Shown one piece after another: positions 46,085 through 55,200 of a DNA stretch of 64,000 nt (position 1 is the stretch's first letter; each line of letters starts with the position of its first letter). The stretch lies in contig NZ_JAIWJF010000003.1 in the NCBI RefSeq assembly GCF_021654115.1, forward strand, positions 62,001 to 126,000, read 5' to 3'. Made by a program: the position numbers and the translations under genes. The notes beneath the pieces were generated by a model that ran no database searches, was not told the DNA's origin, and was given only the letters and a program-made list of their open reading frames with translations. The DNA comes from Furfurilactobacillus milii (lineage in GTDB: Bacteria; Bacillota; Bacilli; Lactobacillales; Lactobacillaceae).

Positions 46085-46591
46085 ATGAACGATTCGTTTA
46101 TGTCGCACCAAAAGCTACGACGTTTGACATTGACCATGATGTTGGTGGCAGTCACTGTGGTTATTAGTAGAATCTTTCTCATTCCCATCCCGCTAACGCG
46201 CGGAAACGTAAATCTATGTGATGCTGGAATATTTTTAACAGCGTTGAGTCTTGGACCTCGAGAAGGGGCCACGGTAGGTGCACTAACGGGTTTTATATTA
46301 GATTTGCTGTCCGGTTACGCCCAATATATGTTTTTTTCTTTGGCAATTCATGGAATAGAAGGACTCGTTGTTGGCCTGCTGGCCGCTAAGCTTTTAGGAA
46401 AAGCAGGTCAAGTATTAGTTCTATGTATTGGAACGCTGATTATGGTTAGTGGGTATTTTGGGTCGGACAGTTTATTGTATGGAATTTCAATGGGACTAAT
46501 TGGAATTCCTGCCAATTTAATTCAAGGCATGGTTGGGGCGATTGTTGCCTTTTTTCTGAATGATAAAATTGGTGGCTTGTTACGGCGATAA
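46085..46591 (+). CDS. ECF transporter S component, copy A
   Basis: A 168-residue membrane protein with about six segments resembling S components of energy-coupling factor vitamin transporters of the HmpT/PdxU-type group: the TVVISRIFLIPIPLTRGNVN N-terminus and LGPREGATVGALTGFILDLL loop are typical. It confers substrate specificity on the shared EcfAA'T module encoded elsewhere. A B6- or thiamine-precursor substrate is plausible given the neighbouring PLP enzymes and ThiD/PdxK-like kinase, but this is inferred. About 57% identical to copy B by hand count. Confidence 0.82.
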   Translation: MNDSFMSHQKLRRLTLTMMLVAVTVVISRIFLIPIPLTRGNVNLCDAGIFLTALSLGPREGATVGALTGFILDLLSGYAQYMFFSLAIHGIEGLVVGLLAAKLLGKAGQVLVLCIGTLIMVSGYFGSDSLLYGISMGLIGIPANLIQGMVGAIVAFFLNDKIGGLLRR

Positions 46592-46649
46592 TGATTCCTT
46601 AAAAATGAGAAGGCGTAAGTATTGACTTTACAAAAAATAGTTATACGAT

Positions 46650-46945
46650 GATGTCAGAGGTTATGAGTAGAGCAAAAGCTTCATTGTAAGTATTAGAGAT
46701 CCAACGGCGGTGAAAGTTGGCGTTTGAGGTGAAACACATCTACGAACCAAATTTGCGAAGACAATTAGCATTCGAGTAGCAAGTTTCGCGTGATTGCGTT
46801 AACAATCTTGAGTCTTGGAGCTCGCGATCTGAGACTCACTGAGGTAACAGTTGTGAGACTGTTATGAATTTGAGGTGGAACAGCGTTTTGACGCCCTCCA
46901 AAGTTACATTATGTAACTTTGGAGGGCGTATTTCTTTTTATACAG
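46650..46945 (+). promoter_or_regulatory. T-box riboswitch leader of hisS
   Basis: GAGGTGGAACAGCG at 46871-46884 is a T-box sequence with one departure from the usual GGTGGNACCGCG (A in place of C). It is followed by a terminator with arms GACGCCCTCCAAAGTTAC and GTAACTTTGGAGGGCGT plus a T-rich tail (46899-46940). In the upstream stem I region, GAAACACATC (46731-46740) offers CAC, a histidine codon, as specifier; the AGAGATCCAAC...GTTGG hairpin fits the distal stem. Uncharged tRNA-His should promote hisS transcription. Confidence 0.85.
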
Positions 46946-46961
46946 AAAAGGGGACATTTAT

Positions 46962-48248
46962 ATGACTGAATATGATTATCAAAGACCAAAAGGTACAGCA
47001 GATATTTTACCAGGTGAAATTGAAACTTGGCAGAAACTTGAAGGTGTTGTCAGGGATCTCTTTCCGAAGTATGGATATCGGGGCATTCGAACCCCGATGT
47101 TTGAAGACTACAATGTTTTTGCTCGAAACGTTGGCGATACTTCAGATATTGTTGAGAAACAAATGTATGATTTTGAGGACAAAGGTGGTCGAAGAATTGC
47201 ATTACGACCAGAAGGCACTGCTGGTACAGTTCGTGCATATGTGCAGAATAAGTTGTTTGGTCCTGAATATCCTAAACCATACAAAGTGTATTACATGGGG
47301 CCAATGTTTAGATATGAACGACCTCAATCAGGGCGTCAACGGCAGTTTAACCAGATTGGGTGTGAAGCTTTAAATAGCGAATCTCCGCAAATTGATGTTG
47401 AGGTTATTGCCATGGCATTGCAGTTCTTTAAGAAACTTGGGGTAAGTGACTTAAAACTGGTAATCAATTCTCTGGGCGATCAGGAAACTCGTGACAATTA
47501 TCGTGCGTCGTTGATTAATTACTTGAAGCCATTTTATGATCAACTAAGTGATGATTCAAAGACGCGTCTGTACAAAAATCCGTTGAGGGTCTTGGACAGC
47601 AAGGACGAGGCTGATCAAAAGATTGTTGCAAATGCACCGTCAATCTTAGATTCTTTGAGTGACTATTCAAGAAATTATTTTGAGCAGGTCAAGAGTCTTC
47701 TGGATGAACTAAACATTGATTATGAGATTGACTCGGATATGGTGCGAGGCTTGGACTATTACACACAGACCATCTTTGAAATTATGTCAGATGCCAAGGT
47801 ATTTGGTGGTGGTTTTGTCACAGTTTGTGGTGGTGGTCGTTATGATGGGCTGATTTCGCAATTAGGTGGTCCTAAAGAGGGCGGAATTGGCTTCGGAATG
47901 GGAGTAGAACGTTTGCTACTGTTGCTGAAAGCTGAGAATCCCAACTTTGCTCCCCAACCACAAGCTGATATTTTCTTTGCATCGGCGGATGAGGATGGCG
48001 ACAATCTCGCGTTTAAGTTACTGAACGCTATGAGGCAGAAAGGTTTAGCGGCCGATAAAGATTATCAAGGCATTAAGGTTGGTTCACAAATTAAGGAAGC
48101 AATTCGGAAGAATGCCCGTTATTATGCTGTTGTTGGACAACGTGAAGTTACAGATAGAAAAATAGAATTGGTAAAGGCTGATTCAAACGTGAAACAAGTG
48201 GTTGATATTGATGACTTATTAACAGACCCAATAACATATTTAAAATAG
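46962..48248 (+). CDS. hisS: Histidyl-tRNA synthetase
   Basis: A 428-residue class II synthetase: RPKGTADILPGE at the start, motif 2 with YYMGPMFRYERPQSGRQRQFNQ (two parts, near residue 104), the histidine-specific RGLDYYTQTIFE near residue 259 and the GGGRYDGLISQLGG region, then the anticodon-binding domain. No aspS follows, unlike the common hisS-aspS pair in lactobacilli. AAGGGG precedes the ATG. Confidence 0.96.
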   Translation: MTEYDYQRPKGTADILPGEIETWQKLEGVVRDLFPKYGYRGIRTPMFEDYNVFARNVGDTSDIVEKQMYDFEDKGGRRIALRPEGTAGTVRAYVQNKLFGPEYPKPYKVYYMGPMFRYERPQSGRQRQFNQIGCEALNSESPQIDVEVIAMALQFFKKLGVSDLKLVINSLGDQETRDNYRASLINYLKPFYDQLSDDSKTRLYKNPLRVLDSKDEADQKIVANAPSILDSLSDYSRNYFEQVKSLLDELNIDYEIDSDMVRGLDYYTQTIFEIMSDAKVFGGGFVTVCGGGRYDGLISQLGGPKEGGIGFGMGVERLLLLLKAENPNFAPQPQADIFFASADEDGDNLAFKLLNAMRQKGLAADKDYQGIKVGSQIKEAIRKNARYYAVVGQREVTDRKIELVKADSNVKQVVDIDDLLTDPITYLK

Positions 48249-48287
48249 ATAAATGATTAACGTTGATCTTAAATAAACAATACAAAA

Positions 48288-48331
48288 GACGACATTGCTG
48301 GGGGCTAAAAATTCAGCAGTGTCGTTTTTAT
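48288..48331 (+). terminator. Terminator after hisS
   Basis: ACGACATTGCTG pairs with CAGCAGTGTCGT (one G-U pair), followed by TTTTTA. Confidence 0.85.
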
Positions 48332-48337
48332 ATGAAA

Positions 48338-48370
48338 CAAAAAAGAAGACATCAGTACGATGTCTTCTTT
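48338..48370 (-). terminator. Terminator after the second decarboxylase gene
   Basis: GAAGACATC and GATGTCTTC are perfect arms; on the minus strand the stem is followed by TTTTTTGTTT. It lies just past the decarboxylase stop. Confidence 0.85.
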
Positions 48371-48395
48371 GAAAATATTGAGAGAAATTAGTGAA

Positions 48396-50573
48396 CTAAT
48401 CTTTAGCTGCATCGGGATCGTAAACATATCCGTAGGCAACTTCCTGACCGTTTTCTTCCTTATAGTACATTCCTTGAACCTCAGTACTGAATCCAGGGAA
48501 CTTATTCGTAGATTCTTCAAGCACTTTAAAGTAGTTCAAAATCGTTTGAGTCCAACGTTCGCCAGGGGCGATGGCAAAAATACCAGGTGGATAAGGTATG
48601 ATTCCTTCCACGGCTATTTTTCCTAGAATGTCATCTAATTTGACGAGCTTAACATTGTTACGCCGATATTCTGTATCAGCTTCTTCCAAAGTCATCGCTC
48701 TTTCTGGCAGATGTTTCTTGGTGAAGATGTCCTTTTGATATTTCTTTGCATTGTGTGATTTGTAGAAATCATGAATTTCTTGGCAAAGTTGACGGATTGT
48801 GTAATTTTTGTATCGATCTTCATACTGTTGGTACAGGTGAGGCAATACTTCCTTAAGTGGCGCATCTTCGTTGATGTATTTTTCCAGCTTAAGGATTTGG
48901 TCAACTAAGTTGTTCATCTTTGCATCATCTTCGGCAGGTGTAATTAAGAACAGCACCGAATTTAAATCATTCTTTTCATTAATAATACCGTGTTCGTGTA
49001 AGTAGTGAGTCACGATTGAACCGGGAACACCAAAGTCTTCATATTTGTCATTTGGAATATCAAGACCAGCAGTGACGAGCATGAGCTTATTTGGATCAAT
49101 GAAATATTGTCCTTTGCTATAACCATCAAAGCCGTGCCAGTTTTCGTCGGGATCAAAAGCCCAGTAGGCTTTGTCGTTGACGATTTCCTGATCATCTGCG
49201 TCTTCCCAAGGCTTTCCATGGACCATAGGTGGAACGAACGGACGAATCATTGTTGCTTCGCGTAATAAGCGTTTACGTGCTCGAACAACCGTTAACATGG
49301 TGTCGTTCCACATCTTTTTACCAGTTTCGCCTTCTTGCATTCTTGCTGAAACATCGATTGAAGCAAAAATACCATAGAATGGGGATGTTGAGGAATACTT
49401 CATGAAAGAGTTGTTGAACTGTTTGTGACTTATATAGCGACGTTGACCCTTGATATGGCTGTCTTTTTTAAGAATTTGTGACGCTTGAGAAATACCAGCC
49501 TGCTGTTTGTGGATTGATTGAACAACGAGTAAACCGGGATCTTCGGGGCCAAGGTTAACTAACAGGGGAGAAGTCTCTTTCATCATTGGAATAAACTGTT
49601 CATAGCCCGCCCAAGCAGAATCGAAAAGAATATAGTCACAAAGATGACCTATTTTATCGACAATTTGTTGTGCGTTTGCCATAGTACCGTCGTATGTGTC
49701 GTGTTCAATGATTGCTAACCGGAATGGTCGCTTTTGATCAGCCTTTTCGGGTGCTACCTTACGAATTTCATCGCGAAGTGTCTTTTCATCGTACCCAGAG
49801 TCCTTGATGCCACCGATTAATCCATACGAATTATGACTTGTTTCCAGATAAATCGGAATACCGCCGTTCATTACGAGTGCATTATTATAAGCCGATTTAT
49901 GGTTATTGCGATCAAAGAGTACTAAATCACCCTTTGTAACAGCTGCGGTGATAGCAATGTTATTTGACGTTGTTGATCCATTTAGTACAAAGTATGCTTT
50001 GTCCGCATTGAATACTTTTGCGGCGTGCTTTTCTGCTTTTAAGGCCGCGCCATCATGAGTTAGAACATCACCAAGTCCATCTTCCGAGATTGAAACATCT
50101 GCTCGGAAGAATCGTTCACCATAAAAGTCGTAGAATTTACGGCCAACGGGGGACTTAAGATAGAATGCGCCTCCTTGATGACCAGCACATTCAAACTGCC
50201 ACGATCCACGGTTAACAACTTTGTTTAATTCTGCAAAGAATGGTGGCATTAAATTCTCTTCATATTCACTAGCAGCGTGCTCAACTTCCCGAGAATAAAT
50301 TTGTTTGTTAAAATCATTGTTTAGATCAATTAGGTGATCAACGGCATCGAGATGCTGATTATTATCAAGTGCATTAGTATCGTGTGTGGCTAAAAAAACG
50401 GGTATTCCAAAAGTCGTTTTTTTGACTGTGTCGGCGATTTCTAGTTCATCATCCGTCAATACAACTGCACCAACGTTGGTCCAGTCTGTAACGGATGTGA
50501 CATCAACGACCTCCCGATCAGATTGTACATAGTCCTCAATTTCGGGAGCCATCGCGACGTTCAATTTTGACAT
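48396..50573 (-). CDS. odc: Ornithine/lysine decarboxylase (class I), module 2
   Basis: A 725-residue PLP decarboxylase, the same length as the module 1 enzyme and similar to it throughout (FECAGHQGG, NGSTTSNN, DRNNHKS, Schiff-base Lys356 in QSIHKQQAG). Proximal differences (FDCPG to FECAG; QLGTYDGT to EHDTYDGT) leave room for a different substrate such as lysine. ATG 50573 with AAGGAAG is the start; the N-terminal extension in the longer frame is rejected because it overlaps the upstream regulator. It may be cotranscribed with the PRD regulator, about 100 bases upstream. Confidence 0.9.
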   Translation of the reverse strand: MSKLNVAMAPEIEDYVQSDREVVDVTSVTDWTNVGAVVLTDDELEIADTVKKTTFGIPVFLATHDTNALDNNQHLDAVDHLIDLNNDFNKQIYSREVEHAASEYEENLMPPFFAELNKVVNRGSWQFECAGHQGGAFYLKSPVGRKFYDFYGERFFRADVSISEDGLGDVLTHDGAALKAEKHAAKVFNADKAYFVLNGSTTSNNIAITAAVTKGDLVLFDRNNHKSAYNNALVMNGGIPIYLETSHNSYGLIGGIKDSGYDEKTLRDEIRKVAPEKADQKRPFRLAIIEHDTYDGTMANAQQIVDKIGHLCDYILFDSAWAGYEQFIPMMKETSPLLVNLGPEDPGLLVVQSIHKQQAGISQASQILKKDSHIKGQRRYISHKQFNNSFMKYSSTSPFYGIFASIDVSARMQEGETGKKMWNDTMLTVVRARKRLLREATMIRPFVPPMVHGKPWEDADDQEIVNDKAYWAFDPDENWHGFDGYSKGQYFIDPNKLMLVTAGLDIPNDKYEDFGVPGSIVTHYLHEHGIINEKNDLNSVLFLITPAEDDAKMNNLVDQILKLEKYINEDAPLKEVLPHLYQQYEDRYKNYTIRQLCQEIHDFYKSHNAKKYQKDIFTKKHLPERAMTLEEADTEYRRNNVKLVKLDDILGKIAVEGIIPYPPGIFAIAPGERWTQTILNYFKVLEESTNKFPGFSTEVQGMYYKEENGQEVAYGYVYDPDAAKD

Positions 50574-50670
50574 TTTTCCTGCTTCCTTTCGATAGATGAA
50601 GTATTGGAAAGCTTTCTTAGATTTAAAGTTAAATATTCGATTGAAACTGGCATGTACTAATTTTGAAAAA

Positions 50671-52164
50671 TTACAAATTGCGCATTGTTTTGAATCTTTT
50701 ACGATATACATCAACAAGTTTCCAGTAAATTGTTGAAATCTCTTCCTCGCGCGGAAGAACTGAAACGTACATCACAGGAATCGTACGATCAACAATAGTT
50801 GTGGTTGAGACTACCAAATCAAATTTTGTCAGGTCTGTTTTGGATAATTCGCTGGGCGCAATGAGTGTCATTTCGTTGTTTGAGGGCAGGTTGTTTTGCA
50901 AGGAAAGTAAAACGAATTGAGAAATTTCTGCCCCTGCGTGACAAACGACAAGAACATGGTTTGAACGTCTATGTCGTTCAGCAGCAACGAGAAAATGCAA
51001 AGACAAGAGAGAGACTTCATCGTCATACAAGTTAATGTGGTAGTGAGTTTCCAACTCGTCAGCACTACGCTTAACGGTTTGAGCAATAACGCGGTGATGT
51101 GCAAAAATTTCAGACTTAAGTGAGTCTGTAATATGCAATCCTAAGTTCAAACGGGCAACCATAGGAATTAAATGATAAATAGTGACTTTTAAAAGTTCAC
51201 TATCAGTATTAAAATCCGTTTCAAGTTCTTGTCCGACACGTTCAATTAAGTGTTTGGCCGCTATAGTGAAATCGTATTTGGATGAAAAGTTGTTTGGATT
51301 GCTGCTAATGCCGTGACCCAAAAGTAAAAGGTTTAAGAAACGAAGATTCTCGTTAGTAAAAGTTACGCCCGCATGTGATTTGCATGTTTCTGCCAAATTT
51401 GAAACAACACGAGATAGGTCGGTATCCTTTTGAAATTCGAATACAATAATTTGATTTTTAGTCCCAGTCAGATGGAGACCGTGCTTAACTCGTTTTAAAA
51501 AAATCAATAATAATTCACGTAAGGAGTCTGGAAGGTACTCATCTTGTACGTGTGCATCTTGAGCCGAATTGTCGTCTACAAAATTTGTGGAAATTTCAAA
51601 AATTGCGGTACCAAAGATGGCAAATAGTTGAGATTGCTTTAAATCAGAATGAGCAAGGTACATATCTAAATATTCTTTAAATGCTTGCTCAATCTTAATT
51701 TCAACCTCAAAGGAGTGAACTAGGCTTGTTTGATCGGGCAGGCTAATCTTTTTGTCTCGTAAAAAAGCGTTGATTTCATCAAAGTCTTTTTTTATCGATT
51801 GTACAGAGACGAAAAAGGACTCGGCATATACCCGATAGCTATTACGATCAGAAAACAATAGCTGTGCGAAAAGATACAATCGTCGATATTGAGGTGTAAA
51901 TTTTGTATCAAGTTGAGTAGCAACTTTTCTACCTAAGATTAGGCGGAGGTGCTGCTTCTTTTCACTTGATCCAGTGATTAAATAGCCTTTTCTTGGCATT
52001 CTTTCCAGGAACAAGCCATGATTATTTAAATATGTTTCTACACCCTTGCTATGGTTGTAGATTGTTTTTTTGGAAACACCCAATGCGTTTGCGTAATAAT
52101 CCGCTGAGCGATAGGAAGTTTCTGCAAGCATTAAATTCAAGAGATTTTGATCGTAATTTGTCAT
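50671..52164 (-). CDS. PRD/EIIB-domain transcriptional regulator
   Basis: A 497-residue multidomain regulator: N-terminal helix-turn-helix (ADYYANALGVSKKTIYNH, residues about 21-38) and a second helical DNA-binding-type region, then a PRD-like region (about 270-390) with conserved-looking histidines (YHLIPMVARLNLG and DDEVSLLSLHFLVAAERH), and a C-terminal EIIB-like domain beginning HVLVVCHAGAE with the phospho-acceptor-type Cys. It probably regulates the adjacent decarboxylase. Start is uncertain: ATG 52164 has GGAG 12 bases upstream; GTG 52173 has it only 3 bases upstream. Confidence 0.82.
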   Translation of the reverse strand: MTNYDQNLLNLMLAETSYRSADYYANALGVSKKTIYNHSKGVETYLNNHGLFLERMPRKGYLITGSSEKKQHLRLILGRKVATQLDTKFTPQYRRLYLFAQLLFSDRNSYRVYAESFFVSVQSIKKDFDEINAFLRDKKISLPDQTSLVHSFEVEIKIEQAFKEYLDMYLAHSDLKQSQLFAIFGTAIFEISTNFVDDNSAQDAHVQDEYLPDSLRELLLIFLKRVKHGLHLTGTKNQIIVFEFQKDTDLSRVVSNLAETCKSHAGVTFTNENLRFLNLLLLGHGISSNPNNFSSKYDFTIAAKHLIERVGQELETDFNTDSELLKVTIYHLIPMVARLNLGLHITDSLKSEIFAHHRVIAQTVKRSADELETHYHINLYDDEVSLLSLHFLVAAERHRRSNHVLVVCHAGAEISQFVLLSLQNNLPSNNEMTLIAPSELSKTDLTKFDLVVSTTTIVDRTIPVMYVSVLPREEEISTIYWKLVDVYRKRFKTMRNL

Positions 52165-53004
52165 ATTGTTCACTTACTCCAAAGTTTACAATCGGCGGAT
52201 TTGCCATTTAGTCATCAGACGGTTTTGAAGACTGATGCTAGGGAACTACTGAAGAAATCTTTAAAAGATAAAAATTAAGTGACATACCACCTGCAAAAGT
52301 AATCGCATACTCGATTTTTAACGACATGTCGTGAGTTGAACAAAGAACGTAAATGAAGCCATTTACGTGACTTATTTAAGTCGAATTAACCAAAGCTAGC
52401 TTATAAACAACACGTAAAACAATTTTTGAGAAAACGCTTTAATGCTGTTCACGTGATTAATGTATCATGCGTACATGCGTGCTTTTTTACCTTTACTTGC
52501 CGCATTTATTTCTACGTAAGTGTATGGTTATTTACCAATAAAATGCGCTAACGGCGTGGCGTCGCTATTGAGGAGGGCTGTAGGTTGCACTCAATTTTGT
52601 TTTTGATTTTGCATATTTTGTGTAAAATCATGAAAGCGTTTTCTCGAAGCTCTATTTATTCAGACTAAATATAATTAATTACTTATTGCATTGATAAATC
52701 ATTTTAAGAAAAAAGTATGCTTAATAAACTTTCAACGCAAAAAATATGATTACAGCCTCTGACTCTGCGTAATTAAAAAATTTGAATTTGAAAAAGGGAG
52801 TTCAGAAACTTCGTTAAAACTATATTAAGAAGGGCGATTTATAGACATCACTTAGTAGCCAATCATCGTTTTATTGAATAGATGGTCTGTTGACTTTTAA
52901 AAAAGTGCATGGTAGTTTGCCAAATGAGAAAACGTTTTTAATTGCTGTCCACAATCTGATTTTTTTACTTAATTGGCCAATCGGCTTTAAGGAGAATTTA
53001 GACT
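52165..53004. promoter_or_regulatory. Long divergent regulatory region of module 2
   Basis: 840 bases without a credible gene between the PRD regulator and the antiporter. It holds three copies of GAGAAAACGYTTT: 52428-52440, 52633-52645 (reverse orientation, within the cre-like TGAAAGCGTTTTCT at 52631-52644, 13 of 14) and 52926-52938. Sequence from 52660 to 52830 is strongly AT-rich. The arrangement suggests a heavily controlled divergent promoter pair. A small RNA cannot be excluded. Confidence 0.6.
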
Positions 53005-54465
53005 ATGGACGAGAGCAATAAAAAAGCCCAAGCGGGTAAGCTGGGTTTTGTTGGCCTAGTTGCACTTACAGTTAGTGCAATGGTCGGATCTGGGGTTTTC
53101 GATTTACCTAAAAACATGTCACAAGTTGCCGGTGTTAATGGGCAGCTTCTAGCATGGATAACGACTGGAATTGGTATCTGGTTCATCGCCGAGACCTTTG
53201 TTATTTTGAGTGATGTTAAACCTGATTTGACCGCAGGCTTGTATAAGTATGGTGAACAAGGTTTTGGAGCGTTCACTGGTTTCTTTACTGCATGGGGTTA
53301 CTTTGTTTGTGAATGTGCTGCTAATGCGGCATATGCTGTTTTAACAATGAGCACACTAGATTATTTCTTCCCAGGACTTTTCACTGGTGGTAACAACTGG
53401 CCTTCAGTTATTGGGGCAACAATTCTTACCTGGGGATTAACTGCATTGGTTTTACGTGGTGTTGAAGTGTCAAGCACGGTTCAAAAGTATGCTACTGCAA
53501 TTATGTTAGCCGTTGTTGTTGTTTTTGTTGTAACTGTTGCTGCACATTTCAATTTGCATACGTTTACGACGAATGCTAATGCAACACAAGCAATTGCTTC
53601 TAGGGGCGATAAGCCAATGGGAAGCATCTGGCATCAACTAATGTCAACGATGATGGTTACATTATGGCTATTTGGTGGCGTCGAAGGTGCTGTTGTTATG
53701 TCCGGTAAGGCACGGGATGTTAAACAAGTGCCTAAGGCAACAATTACCGGTTTTATCATGTGTATGGTTATGTATACCCTTGTAGGGATGTTGTCCTTGG
53801 GTGTCTATTCATATGGTCACTTGGCTAAATTGACATCTCCTTCAACTGCATATATTTTGACTAATTTATGGCACAGTACTATTGGTCGGGATGTCATTAC
53901 AGTTGCACTATTGTTTGCGGTTTTCGCAAGCTGGATTTCATGGATTCAAATGTTGGCAGAATTACCACAGCACGCTGCTGCCGAAGACGGATCTTTCCCG
54001 AAAGCCTTTGCAAAAGTTTCGAAAAATAATGTCCCAAGTTTCTCCGTTATTGTGGCAACATTGGTAATCCAGGTAATTATTGTCATTGCACACTTTGACT
54101 TGAATGCTTACCAAATGTTGTTGACGGTTGTGGGAACAATGACAGTTCCGCCATATTTAATTTCGGAAATGTATCTCATGAAGATAAGTCGTAAAAAAGG
54201 TGAATTCGCTGAGGGTTCCAAACACAGTCCGAAGAAGGCCTTAATTATTGCCGGTTTGGCCTTTGCATACACATTGGTGATGGCAATTGCAGCCGGTCCA
54301 AGATATATTGCTATTGCATTTATTGTGTATGCGTTAGGTATTCCGATTTATATTGTTGCTCGTAAACAACACAATAAGGTTACCTTTACTAAGAAAGAAC
54401 TAGTATTTGCAATTATCATTGTCCTTGTTGCAATCTATGGTGTATACGCTTTGATTGCAGGTTAG
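53005..54465 (+). CDS. Basic amino acid/polyamine antiporter (APC family)
   Basis: A 486-residue APC-superfamily antiporter of the ArcD/LysI-like group rather than the PotE group: SAMVGSGVFDLPKNMSQVAG near residue 27, NAAYAVLTMSTLDYFFPGLF near residue 107, LWLFGGVEGAVVMSGKARD near residue 221. About 12 membrane segments. It likely exchanges a basic amino acid (ornithine, lysine or arginine) for the amine produced by the module 2 decarboxylase, to which it is divergently linked through a regulatory region and regulator gene. AAGGAG precedes the ATG. Confidence 0.85.
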   Translation: MDESNKKAQAGKLGFVGLVALTVSAMVGSGVFDLPKNMSQVAGVNGQLLAWITTGIGIWFIAETFVILSDVKPDLTAGLYKYGEQGFGAFTGFFTAWGYFVCECAANAAYAVLTMSTLDYFFPGLFTGGNNWPSVIGATILTWGLTALVLRGVEVSSTVQKYATAIMLAVVVVFVVTVAAHFNLHTFTTNANATQAIASRGDKPMGSIWHQLMSTMMVTLWLFGGVEGAVVMSGKARDVKQVPKATITGFIMCMVMYTLVGMLSLGVYSYGHLAKLTSPSTAYILTNLWHSTIGRDVITVALLFAVFASWISWIQMLAELPQHAAAEDGSFPKAFAKVSKNNVPSFSVIVATLVIQVIIVIAHFDLNAYQMLLTVVGTMTVPPYLISEMYLMKISRKKGEFAEGSKHSPKKALIIAGLAFAYTLVMAIAAGPRYIAIAFIVYALGIPIYIVARKQHNKVTFTKKELVFAIIIVLVAIYGVYALIAG

Positions 54466-54615
54466 ACAAAAATATTATGTTCTTAATTGCATTGTACATT
54501 TTATAATATTGCATATGCAAAGTTCCTACTAATACAACAAATTAGAAGTGTGGGTCTCCATTATCAATTTTGATTTTGGGGATCTTAGTGTATAGATGAA
54601 AAGAGGAGTTAATAG

Positions 54616-55188
54616 ATGGCTAGAAAAACTATTAAAAATGACCTCAATGAACTTTTAACTGAATATTTTGAAAAAGTTACATTGCCAGAAAATAGCATTT
54701 TTGTCGTTGGCTGTAGTACCAGTGAAATTCTAGGCAAGTGGAAAGGGACAGATTCGAGTTTAGACGTTGGTAGGACTGTTGTTGAAACGGTTCGATCATT
54801 TCTTAAACCCCGTCATCTGAACCTAGCTGTTCAAGGGTGTGAACACATTAACCGGGCACTAGTCCTCGAACGTGCGGTAGCTGAACGTCATGATTTTGAA
54901 ATTGTGTCAGTTAAACCTGCTATTCATGCCGGCGGTGGTACACAAGTAGCTGCTTACCAGCAGTTTGATGATCCAGTAGAAGTGGAGCATATCGTTGCGG
55001 ACGGCGGCATTGATATTGGTGGTACGGAAATTGGCATGCACGTGAAGTTTGTGCAGATTCCGGTTCGCTTGGCACACCGTGACGTGGGTGAAGCGCGTGT
55101 TATAGGTCTGTCATCACGGCCTAAACTGATTGGTGGGGAACGAGCTCGGTATACGTTTACTGAAGATAATTTGAAGGATATTCGTTAA
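54616..55188 (+). CDS. YwlG/TIGR01440-family protein, copy B
   Basis: A 190-residue near-duplicate of the protein at 45505: only nine residues differ, at positions 2, 4, 22, 53, 54, 60, 87, 93 and 163 or close to these. DNA is also near-identical, including a shared stretch of about 65 bases (55036-55101). Similarity stops at the stop codon; the following ECF S component genes are far more diverged. The same two conserved cysteines are present. Family function is unknown. GAGGAG precedes the ATG. Confidence 0.85.
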   Translation: MARKTIKNDLNELLTEYFEKVTLPENSIFVVGCSTSEILGKWKGTDSSLDVGRTVVETVRSFLKPRHLNLAVQGCEHINRALVLERAVAERHDFEIVSVKPAIHAGGGTQVAAYQQFDDPVEVEHIVADGGIDIGGTEIGMHVKFVQIPVRLAHRDVGEARVIGLSSRPKLIGGERARYTFTEDNLKDIR

Positions 55189-55200
55189 AGGTGTGACATT

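Noticed and set aside
48692-48904. 70-residue frame within the second decarboxylase
   Set aside because: Out-of-frame shadow of the decarboxylase gene.
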